Below, one piece after another: positions 20,367 to 29,863 of a DNA stretch of 64,000 nucleotides. The notes under the pieces were generated by a model. It searched no databases. It was not told the DNA's origin and was given only the letters and a program-made list of their open reading frames with translations. Within the stretch, counting starts at the first letter, position 1; each line of letters begins with the position of its first letter. The stretch covers positions 71,760-135,759 of the forward strand of contig NW_023365758.1 in assembly GCF_000003815.2 (NCBI RefSeq), given 5' to 3'. Both the position numbers and the translations under genes were made by a program. This stretch comes from Branchiostoma floridae. Taxonomy: Eukaryota > Chordata > Leptocardii > Amphioxiformes > Branchiostomatidae.

Positions 20367-21464
20367 ATGGACGAGAGAAGCGATGACGTCGCTATGGACG
20401 ATCTGTCGACTGTTCACCCTGGGGACAAGACAAGCAGCATCAAGAAATTAGACATGGGAAGGCATGACAACAACGAAAGGGACATTCCACGCGAGGAAAG
20501 GGTTGGAATAGAATCTGACCATCCTCCAGCACAGGGTCGAACAGAGCAGACGGACAGGCTTGCGGCGAAACGTACTGTGGACAGTCGCTTTGAGTGTACG
20601 GAATGTGGCTATAGGGCAGCCTTTAGGTCTCACCTATTGATACACGCGAGAAAACATGCAGGTGACAAACCCTATAAATGTGACCAATGCGACTATTCTG
20701 CTACACAGAAAGGAAATTTAGACCGACACATGGCTAAGCACACCGGAGAAAAACCCTACATGTGTGGAGAGTGCGGATATAGGACGGCTGACAGGTCTGC
20801 CTTAACCGTACACATGAGAACACATACAGGTGTGAAACCTTATAAGTGTGACCAGTGCGACTATTTTACTACACGGAAAAGCAATTTAGACCGACACATG
20901 GCTAAACACACCGGAGAAAAACCCTACATGTGCGGAGAGTGCGGATACAGGACGGCTGGCCACACTACCTTAACCAGGCACATGAGAACACATACAGGTG
21001 AGAAACCCTATAAATGTGACCAGTGCGAATATTCTGCTGCAATGAAAGGCAATTTAGATCAACACATGGCTAAACACAACAAACCCTACATGTGTGGGGA
21101 GTGCGGATACCGGACGGCTATCAGATCTAACCTATCCGTACATATGAGAACACATACAGGCCAGAAATTTAACAAGTGCGACCAGTGCGACTATTCTACT
21201 GCACAGAAAAGCCATCTAGACGACCACATAGCTAGACACAACGGAGAAAAACCCTTTATGTGTGGAGAGTGCGGATACAGAACTGCTCGCAAGTCCGACT
21301 TATCTCGACATATGAGAACACATACAGGCGAGAAACCTTATAAGTGTGACCAATGTGCTTATTCTGCTGCACGGAAAGGACATTTAGACCGACACATTGC
21401 TAAACATATTGTAGAACTGAAAACCCCTATAAATGTGACCAGTGCGTCTATTATGCTGCAATGA
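20367..21464 (+). CDS. C2H2 zinc-finger protein Z6, C-terminally truncated
   Basis: ATG 20367 follows TTCTTTTCAG. The 365-residue frame has a SDDVAMDDLSTVHPGD leader (residues 1 to about 74) and ten complete fingers, again alternating in type. One linker is shortened to HNKPYMC and one is altered to TGQKFNKC. After finger 10 the frame is lost in a damaged linker (IVELKTPINV) and stops at 21462-21464. Ten fingers could still bind DNA, so it may be functional, but it lacks at least four fingers that its relatives keep and that persist out of frame downstream. Confidence 0.75.
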   Translation: MDERSDDVAMDDLSTVHPGDKTSSIKKLDMGRHDNNERDIPREERVGIESDHPPAQGRTEQTDRLAAKRTVDSRFECTECGYRAAFRSHLLIHARKHAGDKPYKCDQCDYSATQKGNLDRHMAKHTGEKPYMCGECGYRTADRSALTVHMRTHTGVKPYKCDQCDYFTTRKSNLDRHMAKHTGEKPYMCGECGYRTAGHTTLTRHMRTHTGEKPYKCDQCEYSAAMKGNLDQHMAKHNKPYMCGECGYRTAIRSNLSVHMRTHTGQKFNKCDQCDYSTAQKSHLDDHIARHNGEKPFMCGECGYRTARKSDLSRHMRTHTGEKPYKCDQCAYSAARKGHLDRHIAKHIVELKTPINVTSASIMLQ

Positions 21465-21858
21465 AAGGCAGTTTAGATCAACACATGGCTAAACACAACA
21501 AAACCTTCATGTGTGGATACAGGACGGCTATCAGATCTAACCTAACCGTACATATGAGAAAAAAAAAACAGGCGAGAAACCCTACAAGTGTGACCAGTGC
21601 GAATATTCTGCTGCACAGAAAGGCCATTTAGACGACCACATGGCTAAACACACCGGAGAAAAGCCCTACATGTGTGGAGAGTGCGGATACAGAACTGCTC
21701 GCAAGTCTGACCTATCTCGACATATGATGAAACATACAGGCGAGAAACGTTACAAGTGTGACCAATGCGATTATTCTGTCTCAGATAAAAGGTATTTAAA
21801 GAAACACATGCATGGTCACGCACGTATCTTGAACAACAACAGTTTGTCGTCTCCATAA
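21465..21858 (+). pseudogene. Out-of-frame finger tail of Z6
   Basis: Remnant fingers continue in other frames: a finger that has lost its CxxC spacing (21500-21560), a poly-A expansion replacing an HMRTHTG segment near 21560, then intact-looking YKCDQCEYSA, MCGECGYRTA and YKCDQCDYSV fingers. A CATG duplication moves the end past its usual stop to 21858. Confidence 0.75.
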
Positions 21859-21889
21859 ACAAGTTCGTTAGGCCTGCACATGGTCAAAC

Positions 21890-21968
21890 AGACCGCTGAG
21901 AAACCCTTAATATGAGTGGAGTGCGGGACACAGGGATGCGGAACTTACATTAAGCGGCATCTAGAGAC
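21890..21968 (+). pseudogene. Fossil zinc finger downstream of Z6
   Basis: Decayed copy of the shared trailing finger (CTTAATATGAGTGGAGTGCG, then GGGATGCGGAACTTACATTA). Confidence 0.5.
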
Positions 21969-23294
21969 TGCACGGCCGTCTATCAACGTGTATTGCCGTT
22001 TCCTTTTCGTTCAGATCCTCTCTGCACACATCTCTTAATCTAGACTTTGATGTATGTAGTTGCTGTTTTGAACAGAGATAGCGCATGCCTCATTCTTTCG
22101 GAAACGGCACTTTACTGTTGTAATAACGAATAGCTGCTGATAGTCTAGATGGTAGTGCTACCTTAACTAGGTGAATGCCACTATAACGCTGCAGTCATTG
22201 ACTTGATGCCGATTTTTCATATATCATGTAAAACGTTCTTAGATTATCTTCATTCCGTGTATTGTAAGTAGTGATAGCATTACTAGTAGTAGTATATTAT
22301 GATAATTTACATGATTTATATGATCTACATCTACAACATATTAAAAATAGATAAAGTAAAATCAACTGTTTGTTCTAGACATGCTGTTATTTTATACACA
22401 ATACAAATCATAGTTTAAATGTCGATTGCCAAATAAATGGCCGTCGGGGCAAATATAGGTATTACAGCGCAGGCGCAGATGGCCAACTCAAACGGATAGG
22501 TGGCATTGGCAAAAGTGCCTGTAGAAATGTTTTTCCTTGGGATATGTTTAGATTTTGGTGGTGCATATTACAGGTCAGGGTTTCTACCTCTATATTGTGT
22601 CGAATAAAACAGACACTATGACCATGACATGTCCAGAACACGAGACAGAAGTTCCACTTCAGTACCCTAACAAGTCGCTAGGGTGCAGTCTGATCTTTTT
22701 CATATATATCTCATCAAGACCTATGGTTCTCCTGTCGTTTCGACAGATGAGCAGGCAGACAGGCATTTGTACCTGTTTTTGCCTGACCCGCACATGACTT
22801 TTTATGGTGAAGGAGGGGTGTGCAATTCCTTCTCCACCCTCTCGTCTACTGGAGCACTAAGTCTCACAGGGACACAACTGATTGACACGTGTGAGACGGC
22901 TTCAGCAGATGCAGCTTTGTTATTCGGAGTATCCGTCTCCTAGGAGGACTTCCGACCAAGGATGTAAGGAGTTCCTCCTACCCCTGATCGCGCGACTCGT
23001 GTGTCATGGCGGGTGCGTCATGCCCGAACATGCCCCTAAGCACATACCAACTAGTTAATACAATCCATCCAAGTCGTCTAAAGTTATGCTGTCTACGCAC
23101 ACAAATGCAGTTGCATGTATTCATACACACAGACATTCACACATGCATACATACAAACGCCATCGAAAATGTCACCTTCTATGGTAGATAATGAAACAAT
23201 TTATACAACCCAACCCAAGAACAGCATTACTCTAGCAGAGCAAAGTAATACAATATCGTCATTATTATGGATAAAAGAATAGCTCAAACTGTAC
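21969..23294. other. Duplicated spacer with an insertion of about 313 bp
   Basis: Closely matches 8053-8512 and other spacers, but at about 22722-23034 it holds extra sequence (from TGGTTCTCCTGTCG to ATGCCCCTAAG) that interrupts CATCAAGACCTACCCACATACC. The insert has no clear TIR or A-tail that I could see. No gene was identified. Confidence 0.6.
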
Positions 23295-23470
23295 GGGGTA
23301 ATCAGGTATATCAACTTTGACCTTCGACCTCCACAAAGCTGAAAGGCCAGTTTGCCAGGTCGCCATTTTGATTTATCGGCTGATCACGGGCAAGAATCCT
23401 TTGTTTCCAGTTTGGCCATTTTTAAGACAACTCAACACGTTAGCAGTAAGTCAGCACCATAAACCGGTAG
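23295..23470 (+). promoter_or_regulatory. Promoter / non-coding exon 1 block of Z7
   Basis: Almost identical to the Z3 block, including GGTCGCCATTTTGATTTATC. Donor TAG|GTAAGG (exon end 23470), acceptor 23757-23758, intron 288 bp. Confidence 0.72.
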
Positions 23471-23760
23471 GTAAGGCGGTTGTTTACCTTAACTAAACTT
23501 TTGTATGAGTGTATATTTGATTATGTTTATGTATGTAACGTTATTTGTATGCGTGTGTGTGTCTGTGTGTGTATCTGTGCGTGCGTGTACGTGTGTGATA
23601 CTGACTTCGAATTGTTATATTCCATATGAATAGAGTTAAGTGCAGTAGATACGTTAGCGTTCTTAGACAACAAGGCGGGTATAGATAGCATGAGGATGTT
23701 TTTTTTTTTTTTATCTTCCATGAAATTCCAATTTTGACGAATTTATTGCTCTTTTCAGAA

Positions 23761-24978
23761 ATGGGCGAGAGAAGCGATGAGGTCGCTATGGACAATCTGT
23801 CAACTGTTCACCCTGGGGACAAGACAAGCAGCATCAAGAAATCGGGAAGGCAGCTGAACAAGGATGGGGACATTCCATGCGAGGAAACAAGCGGTGGAGC
23901 AGAATCTGTCTACCACCCTCCAGCACAGGGTCGAGCAGAGCAGACGGACAGGCTTGCGGTGAAACGTACTGTGGACAGTCGCTTTGTGTGTACGGAATGT
24001 GGCTATAGGGCAGCCTCTAGGTCTCACCTATTGGTACACGCAAGAAAACATACAGGTGAGAAACCCTATAAATGTGACCAATGCGACTATTCTGCTACAC
24101 AGAAGGGAAATTTAGACCAACACATGGCTAAACACACCGGAGAAAAAAACTATAAATGTGATGAGTGTGACTATGCTGCTACGCAGAAAGGAAATTTAGA
24201 CCGACACATGACTAAACACACCGGAGAAAAACCCTTCATGTGTGGAGAGTGCGAATACAGGACGGTTGACAAGTCTTCCTTAACCAGACATATGACAACA
24301 CATACAGGTGTGAAGCCTTATAAGTGTGACCATTGTGGTTATTCTGCTGCACTGAAAGGAAATTTAGACCGACACATGGCTACACACACCGGAGAAAAGC
24401 CATACATATGTGGCGAATGCGGATACAGGACGGCTCACAGGTCACAGCTATCCGCACATATGAGAACACATACAGGTGTGAAACCCTATAAGTGTGACCA
24501 TTGTGATTATTCTGCTGCACGGAAAAGAAATTTAGACCGACACATTTCTAAGCACGTCGGAGAAAAACCCTATAAATGTGACCAGTGCGACTATTCTGCT
24601 GCACGGAAAGTATATTTATATCAACACATGGCTAAACACAATAAACCCTACATGTGTGGGGAGTGCGGGTTCAGGACAGCTGACAAATCTTACTTAACCA
24701 TACACTTGAGAACACATTCAGGTGTGAAACCTTACAAGTGTGGCCAGTGTGATTATTCTACTGCAAGGAAAGGCCATTTAGACATACACATGACGAAGCA
24801 CACCGGAGAAAAACCCTACGTGTGTGGGGAGTGCGGACACAGAACTGCTCGCAAGTCTGCCCTATCCCGACATATGAGAACACATACAGGCGATAAACCT
24901 TACAAGTGTGACCAATGCGACTATTCTTCAAATGATAAAAGGTGTTTAAAAAAACATATAGTAACGCACGCCTCTTGA
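23761..24978 (+). CDS. C2H2 zinc-finger protein Z7, 12 fingers, intact
   Basis: ATG 23761 lies two bases after TGCTCTTTTCAG. The 405-residue protein has an acidic leader (1-74, MGERSDEVAMDNLSTVHPGD...) and 12 complete C2H2 fingers from Phe75 to the end. Type alternation is broken twice where two YKCDQCDY fingers are adjacent (fingers 2-3 and 7-8), which points to internal finger deletion or duplication. One linker is shortened to HNKPYMC, as in Z6. The gene ends in HIVTHAS like its relatives. It is predicted to be a nuclear DNA-binding protein; its targets are unknown. Confidence 0.93.
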   Translation: MGERSDEVAMDNLSTVHPGDKTSSIKKSGRQLNKDGDIPCEETSGGAESVYHPPAQGRAEQTDRLAVKRTVDSRFVCTECGYRAASRSHLLVHARKHTGEKPYKCDQCDYSATQKGNLDQHMAKHTGEKNYKCDECDYAATQKGNLDRHMTKHTGEKPFMCGECEYRTVDKSSLTRHMTTHTGVKPYKCDHCGYSAALKGNLDRHMATHTGEKPYICGECGYRTAHRSQLSAHMRTHTGVKPYKCDHCDYSAARKRNLDRHISKHVGEKPYKCDQCDYSAARKVYLYQHMAKHNKPYMCGECGFRTADKSYLTIHLRTHSGVKPYKCGQCDYSTARKGHLDIHMTKHTGEKPYVCGECGHRTARKSALSRHMRTHTGDKPYKCDQCDYSSNDKRCLKKHIVTHAS

Positions 24979-25059
24979 ACAGTTCACTGTGACGGTTGAA
25001 CACAAGTTTGTTGGCTCCATGAACAAGTAAAGTATGGCCTGCACATGATCAAACAGACC

Positions 25060-25135
25060 GCTAAGAAACCCTACATGTGAGGGGAGTGCAGGTTCACAGG
25101 GATGTGGAACTTACATACAGCGGCATTTAGAGACT
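25060..25135 (+). pseudogene. Fossil zinc finger downstream of Z7
   Basis: Reads KKPYM, stop (TGA), GECRFTGMWNLHTAAFR. It sits in the same place and carries the same TGA as after the other units. Confidence 0.6.
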
Positions 25136-25609
25136 TCACGGCCGTCTGTCGTGTATTTTAAATCGTTGTGGTTGTTGTGCTCTGAAATGTGAGCTTTGCC
25201 GCTTGGTTTTCGTTCGGACCCTACACCACATGAACATACCTATAGTATATTAATCTAGACTTTGATACATGAAGTTGCTGTTTTGAACGGAGTTAGTGCA
25301 TGCCTCAAACACATGCATTCAATAGTGAACGGCATATTACTGCCGTAATAACAAATAGATGCTGATATTCTTGGTGATAATGCTGCCTTAACCCTTGTCC
25401 TGCTGAGCCCGTTTATATACGGGGATCGACATATTTAACCGTTGTCCTACTGAGCTGTATTGGTGATGAGTTTTGGGGTATTTCTCATGTAGAAGTTCTC
25501 ATGAATGGAGGAGTAAATGAAGCCATCAGCTCTGGGAATTGGCCAAAATGTAGCCAGCAGGAAAATGCAGGTGAATGTCAATATAAGCTTATACATCATA
25601 TCAAACTTT
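25136..25609. other. Spacer interrupted by the CR1-like LINE
   Basis: Duplicated intergenic sequence up to CATATCAAACTTT, where the LINE was inserted. The sequence resumes at 29858 (AACTTTGTTAGATTATC). No gene was identified. Confidence 0.65.
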
Positions 25610-25875
25610 CTTTTTTTTTTTTATTAAAGAACATACAAATTACACACACAGTGGTGCCGCACTCAAGCTAAACGCTTATGTTCACGGCACCACTAACAGA
25701 ATACAATGAACAATACACAACTAAAACACAAAAATACGGGAATCGTCACTATAACAGAGATGAAATACTAGTAAACATATTAATAATACAAATTAACAAT
25801 ACAAATATGATGCCAATAATGAATACAGTATTGGAGTTATAACAAAAGAAAACAATTATACAAAACGTTTGGTTT

Positions 25876-28716
25876 CTAATAAATACATCTGGGCAATATA
25901 AAGTACATTAGCATTGTCAGTGGAAGGAGGGGTGAACCCCTAATCAGTAAATTTATAACAGCTGTTTCAGACATGGCATCAGTATTGAGAGTTGAAATAT
26001 TCAAATTTTTTATCCTGTCAAATAAAAGTAAACGTTGATTAATATAATTAGGACAGTGTAAAAGGAAGTGAGAAATACTTTCACATCGGCATCCGCAGGT
26101 ACAGGAAGGATTATCAACTAAGTTACGCACAGATAAACTATGATTTAGGCTATGGGTACCAACACGAAGGCGCGTAAGAAGGACACAGGGGTATCTTGGA
26201 CCGGAACTAAAACAAGTTGGAACAACAGGACGTACAGACTTGATTAAGTACTTTTTGAATAAATGGGGGCTCAACGAGCGGATACTTAGATCAAGACAGT
26301 TCCATTTCTGAATTGAGTATGGTACAAAAGATCTTAAAAAACGATTTGTAGTACAAACTGGCATTTGAATGTTTGATTTGTTACGAAGGTTGTATGAAGT
26401 TGCCTCAGAAACTGCCGGTGGTAACAAGTCAGTTAAATACTGACGAGCTTGGCCATTAACAATCTTATAAAATAGAAGAAGAGAATGGACATAACGTCGC
26501 TCGGATAGTTTTTCCCAGCCGAGCTCCTGAAGGACGGAAGAATATGATGACCCCCTCACGGCGCCAGATACCGTGAGGGAGCATTCATATTGCAGCCGCT
26601 CGATAAGTCTAGAGTCAGAATCAGAGCAGCTGTGCCAAACAACATCGGCATATTCTAGAGACGGTCTTATAAAAGTCTTGTAAATATTTTCCAAAATATT
26701 GCGAGGCAGCTTAAATTTTAGGTTTTTAATAATGGATACCTTTTTAAACACCTTCGCAACCATTTGAATAATGTGAGTACTCCATGACATGTTGGACGTT
26801 AAAATAACACCGATATGCTTATGATGTTTCACCGTTTGAATAACTGAATTACCAAGAAAAAGAGGAGTGTGAATTGGTGGAACCTTTTTCTTTGAAATAC
26901 AAATTTCTTCTGTTTTGGATGGGTTAAGTTCCATAAGCCATTTATTGGACCAGGAAAGAATTCGCTGAAGATCGGAGTTAAGTCTTATAGATGTAAGTAT
27001 GGGATTCTCAACAATATCGATCAAGGAGCTATCGTCTGCAAACAAAACGGGTTGAGTTAATAAATCGTCCAACATGTCGTTAATATATATAAGAAAAAGT
27101 AAGGGGCCCAGTACGGAGCCCTGAGGTACTCCTGCACATACACTGAGCCAACCAGAACACTGGCCATCAACCACAACACGCTGAATTCTGCCATGAAGAT
27201 AGCTTTGAAACCAGTTCAAGAGTGGTCCTTCGAGTTCAGGAAGAATGGCATTACTATCATCAACTGAAGACTGACCAGCAAAATATTCATTAAACAAAGA
27301 TGCTTTTTCTTTCGAATCAGTTGTGAAAGTATTGCCGAGGTTTAGAGGAGGAATTGTAGAAATACTATTACACCTATAAAAATACTTAATGATGTGCCAC
27401 CACTTCTTACTTGCTGTATTAGGCTCCGACAAAGACTGAACTAGACGATTGTGATAATCAGATTTTGCAGAAGCAATATCTCCAACAAGTTTGTTTCTAA
27501 TTCTACGATATGACGCCCAATGCACAGGATTGTTAGACAGTTTGGCCCTCTTGTGAAGTTTGTCACGCTGTCGCATTAGCCGTCTCAGCCGAGGGAGCAT
27601 CCACGGTTTATCACGTGGTCTGATTTTAATGGTCTTGTGAGGTACACAGATATTTTTGGCCTCATATATTAAATCAGTAAGCTTACTACCAGCTTCGTTC
27701 ACAGAGTTGCAGTGGTATATGTCGTTCCATTTGGGATCGGATACGAAGGTGGTAAGCTTGGTAAAATCAATTCTGGAATAGTCCCAGACTGATCTAGTGT
27801 ATGGCCTTGGAAGCTGTAAAGATAGTTTAAAAGTAGCAACAATTGGGGAATGGTGGCACCCCGATAAAGGAGATAAAACAGAGGTGGACAAAACAATACC
27901 ACTAGTGTCAGTAAAAATCAGGTCAATCAAAGAAGCTGACAAGGAGAGGTCGCAAGTCGGTTCCTTAATCACCTGTGTAAGATTCAACATCTGTGATGCT
28001 TGAAATAATTTTAAACCGGCAGGAGTGATTGGATCACTCGGCCACCATGCCTGGTGTTTTGCATTAAAATCACCAGTGATAATGAGAGCATCATGTGGAG
28101 TACCCCCGGCTGAGAAAACTGAATCACTAAAGGAATCAACAAACTCGTTGATTGTATACAAATCCTGCGCAGGTGGTCTATAGTATACAGCAAAAAGAAT
28201 GCGGAATTTACCAGTGCACAATTCCAGCCAAATGCATTCAACAGAGGCAGTTTCTAGATCTGTGCGTCTGCTAAAAGCAATCTGGTCAGAAACGTAAACT
28301 ACGACACCTCCACCGTGTCTATTCCTATCTCGGCGAATTGGAGATTGAAAGCCATCTAATACGATGTTACTTGTGTCAATGGTGTCACCAAGCCATGATT
28401 CAGACATTGCGATAACATCCAATTTGTGTTGGATTGCAAGAGATGACAGTTCGTCCAACTTTGAGCCGGCAACTAAACTATTTACATTGGCATGTAGAAT
28501 GTTTAGGTATTTAAATGAGGTATACATAGTTGACGGCCCAGGGTTTGGATGAATGTCACCCGCAATGAGACTAAGTACAACTATTACAGAAAGTGGGACA
28601 AACAGTAAGAAGATATTAAAATGTATACAGATCTTACATCTTTTCAATACGGCAAAATGACGATCAGCTTCGAACATTCCTATCACTGCCATATGCTGCT
28701 CAGTACTTATAGGCAT
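25876..28716 (-). CDS. LINE ORF2: 2A-like N-terminus, endonuclease, deleted RT
   Basis: A 946-residue frame. Residues 31-52 are hydrophobic and run into GDIHPNPGP (53-61), a 2A-like motif in which His replaces the usual Glu. An APE-type endonuclease follows (LHANVNSL, SESWLGD, YYRPPAQ, ITGDFNAKH). The reverse transcriptase is incomplete: NEYFAGQSS... leads to ELEGPLLNWFQSYL with the expected region between them missing (junction near 27230, about residue 495), so the first catalytic Asp motif is gone. GVPQGSVLGP and the FADDSS box remain. The C-terminus has RPSLEYADVVW, a CTCGCRCES...HFLLHC zinc-knuckle-like motif and RVGTHSLNHSL. The frame was kept across the deletion. This protein cannot be an active polymerase. 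Confidence 0.85.
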   Translation of the reverse strand: MPISTEQHMAVIGMFEADRHFAVLKRCKICIHFNIFLLFVPLSVIVVLSLIAGDIHPNPGPSTMYTSFKYLNILHANVNSLVAGSKLDELSSLAIQHKLDVIAMSESWLGDTIDTSNIVLDGFQSPIRRDRNRHGGGVVVYVSDQIAFSRRTDLETASVECIWLELCTGKFRILFAVYYRPPAQDLYTINEFVDSFSDSVFSAGGTPHDALIITGDFNAKHQAWWPSDPITPAGLKLFQASQMLNLTQVIKEPTCDLSLSASLIDLIFTDTSGIVLSTSVLSPLSGCHHSPIVATFKLSLQLPRPYTRSVWDYSRIDFTKLTTFVSDPKWNDIYHCNSVNEAGSKLTDLIYEAKNICVPHKTIKIRPRDKPWMLPRLRRLMRQRDKLHKRAKLSNNPVHWASYRRIRNKLVGDIASAKSDYHNRLVQSLSEPNTASKKWWHIIKYFYRCNSISTIPPLNLGNTFTTDSKEKASLFNEYFAGQSSVDDSNAILPELEGPLLNWFQSYLHGRIQRVVVDGQCSGWLSVCAGVPQGSVLGPLLFLIYINDMLDDLLTQPVLFADDSSLIDIVENPILTSIRLNSDLQRILSWSNKWLMELNPSKTEEICISKKKVPPIHTPLFLGNSVIQTVKHHKHIGVILTSNMSWSTHIIQMVAKVFKKVSIIKNLKFKLPRNILENIYKTFIRPSLEYADVVWHSCSDSDSRLIERLQYECSLTVSGAVRGSSYSSVLQELGWEKLSERRYVHSLLLFYKIVNGQARQYLTDLLPPAVSEATSYNLRNKSNIQMPVCTTNRFLRSFVPYSIQKWNCLDLSIRSLSPHLFKKYLIKSVRPVVPTCFSSGPRYPCVLLTRLRVGTHSLNHSLSVRNLVDNPSCTCGCRCESISHFLLHCPNYINQRLLLFDRIKNLNISTLNTDAMSETAVINLLIRGSPLLPLTMLMYFILPRCIY

Positions 28717-28952
28717 GTCATGAAGGACATCCCTAACAAACAGACTTTGAGTAATAAAACCTCTGCTACCAAGCTAGACGATCCCGTTTTGAACAAAAGA
28801 CAAAGAACAAAGTAAATACAGTACTCACGTTTCAAAAGTAACATCACATAAAATACAGTCATTATGAGTTAGTTCAAGTAACTCTCAGGCTGTTGCCCTT
28901 ACCAGGCCATCATAAGTTAGGTAGAGAAAGTACTTAGCAGAGAAGAAGGTGT

Positions 28953-29726
28953 CTAATTGAAATAATCCTCAGGTGTCTTGAATTTCTTGCCTCCCGCAAC
29001 GCAGAGGTGCATAGTGGCACCAACAAGCTTGAACTTGGGCTTAAGGCCCTTGCTTCTTGCATCATAGAAGGCTGGCTTTAGCCTCTCCTTCGCCTTCTGG
29101 ATGGGGACAGGAAGGTGAACACTGACACCGATGCCAGACTTCGGCTGGAGACGGTACGCGTGGCGCAGAACAAGGTCGCGATCCGCCATGGATACAAACT
29201 TGGCGATGATTGGATTTCCGCGCATCTTTGGGAGACGGTGGACGTTCACAAAGGCGATACTTTTGACGTTGGTCATCTTCAAGTTGTCCTCCATGAATTT
29301 GTAGGTTTTCTCCACCACATCTTCTTCTTCCTCAGCCTGTACACCCCACAAGAGAAGATTTTGCTTCTTGGAATAGAGCTCTGACAACAACAGTTTCTCC
29401 TCGAGGGCGATCACGCGCTGTTCCAAGCCGGAGTTTTTAGTGGAAGTTTCTTGTTTAAGGGCATCGATCTCGTCGTGAGCGAAGGATACGCTCTGCTGAA
29501 GAGAAACAACTTCCTGACGCAGAGACTTCATGTCTTCACCCAAGTGATAGATAGAGGCATTTAACTTGTCAAAGCTTGCAGAGGTTTTAGATGCAAATTC
29601 ACTCAGGTGCGCAGCGATACTGCTCAGAGATACCTGCGTCGCCATGCTGCTATCCTCTGAATCATGCGCGACAGAGTCTCCAGAAGTAGGTCTGCGTTTC
29701 CTCTTGGATTGCTTCCTACCCGGCAT
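28953..29726 (-). CDS. LINE ORF1 (coiled coil / RRM-like)
   Basis: I placed the start at ATG 29726 (MPGRKQSKRKRRPT), giving 257 residues; the frame is open 23 codons further upstream. A basic N-terminus is followed by a heptad-rich region (about residues 40-130, LRQEVVSLQQSVSFAHDEID and similar) predicted as a coiled coil, then a domain reading LLLWGVQAEE, FVNVHRLPK, PIIAKFVSMADRDLVLRHAY. This is typical of L1/CR1-type ORF1 RNA-binding (transposase_22-like) proteins. It lies 236 bp upstream of ORF2. It is expected to coat element RNA as a chaperone. The frame is intact. Confidence 0.78.
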   Translation of the reverse strand: MPGRKQSKRKRRPTSGDSVAHDSEDSSMATQVSLSSIAAHLSEFASKTSASFDKLNASIYHLGEDMKSLRQEVVSLQQSVSFAHDEIDALKQETSTKNSGLEQRVIALEEKLLLSELYSKKQNLLLWGVQAEEEEDVVEKTYKFMEDNLKMTNVKSIAFVNVHRLPKMRGNPIIAKFVSMADRDLVLRHAYRLQPKSGIGVSVHLPVPIQKAKERLKPAFYDARSKGLKPKFKLVGATMHLCVAGGKKFKTPEDYFN

Positions 29727-29837
29727 TGACTGGAAGAGGAGACAGTAACGCTGGACGCCACAAAAATGTCCGAAATATGAAAGAATTGGCGTCAAATGAC
29801 CCGGTATGGCGGGAGCTCAAACTCACATGTTACGCTC

Positions 29838-29852
29838 CGCCGCCATCTTGAG
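29838..29852 (-). promoter_or_regulatory. YY1-type box at the LINE 5' end
   Basis: The transcribed strand reads CAAGATGGCGGCGG within about 20 bp of the element's 5' end, matching the YY1 consensus (AAnATGGCGGC). An equivalent YY1 box near position +10 is known to set transcription initiation in mammalian L1. Confidence 0.65.
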
Positions 29853-29863
29853 AACCGAACTTT

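Larger units (their letters stand above)
25610..29857 (-). mobile_element. CR1-like non-LTR retrotransposon, near full length
   Basis: About 4.25 kb on the - strand, with a poly-A end (T-run at 25610-25621), ORF2, ORF1 and a short 5' UTR. The sequence AACTTT flanks both sides (25604-25609, 29858-29863), a likely 6-bp target-site duplication. The insertion splits an intergenic segment that is continuous in paralogous spacers (CATATCAAAC, then GTTAGATTATC). Its 5' end contains AAGATGGCGGCGG on the transcribed strand, a YY1-type box. An internal deletion in the reverse transcriptase makes this copy non-autonomous. Confidence 0.82.
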
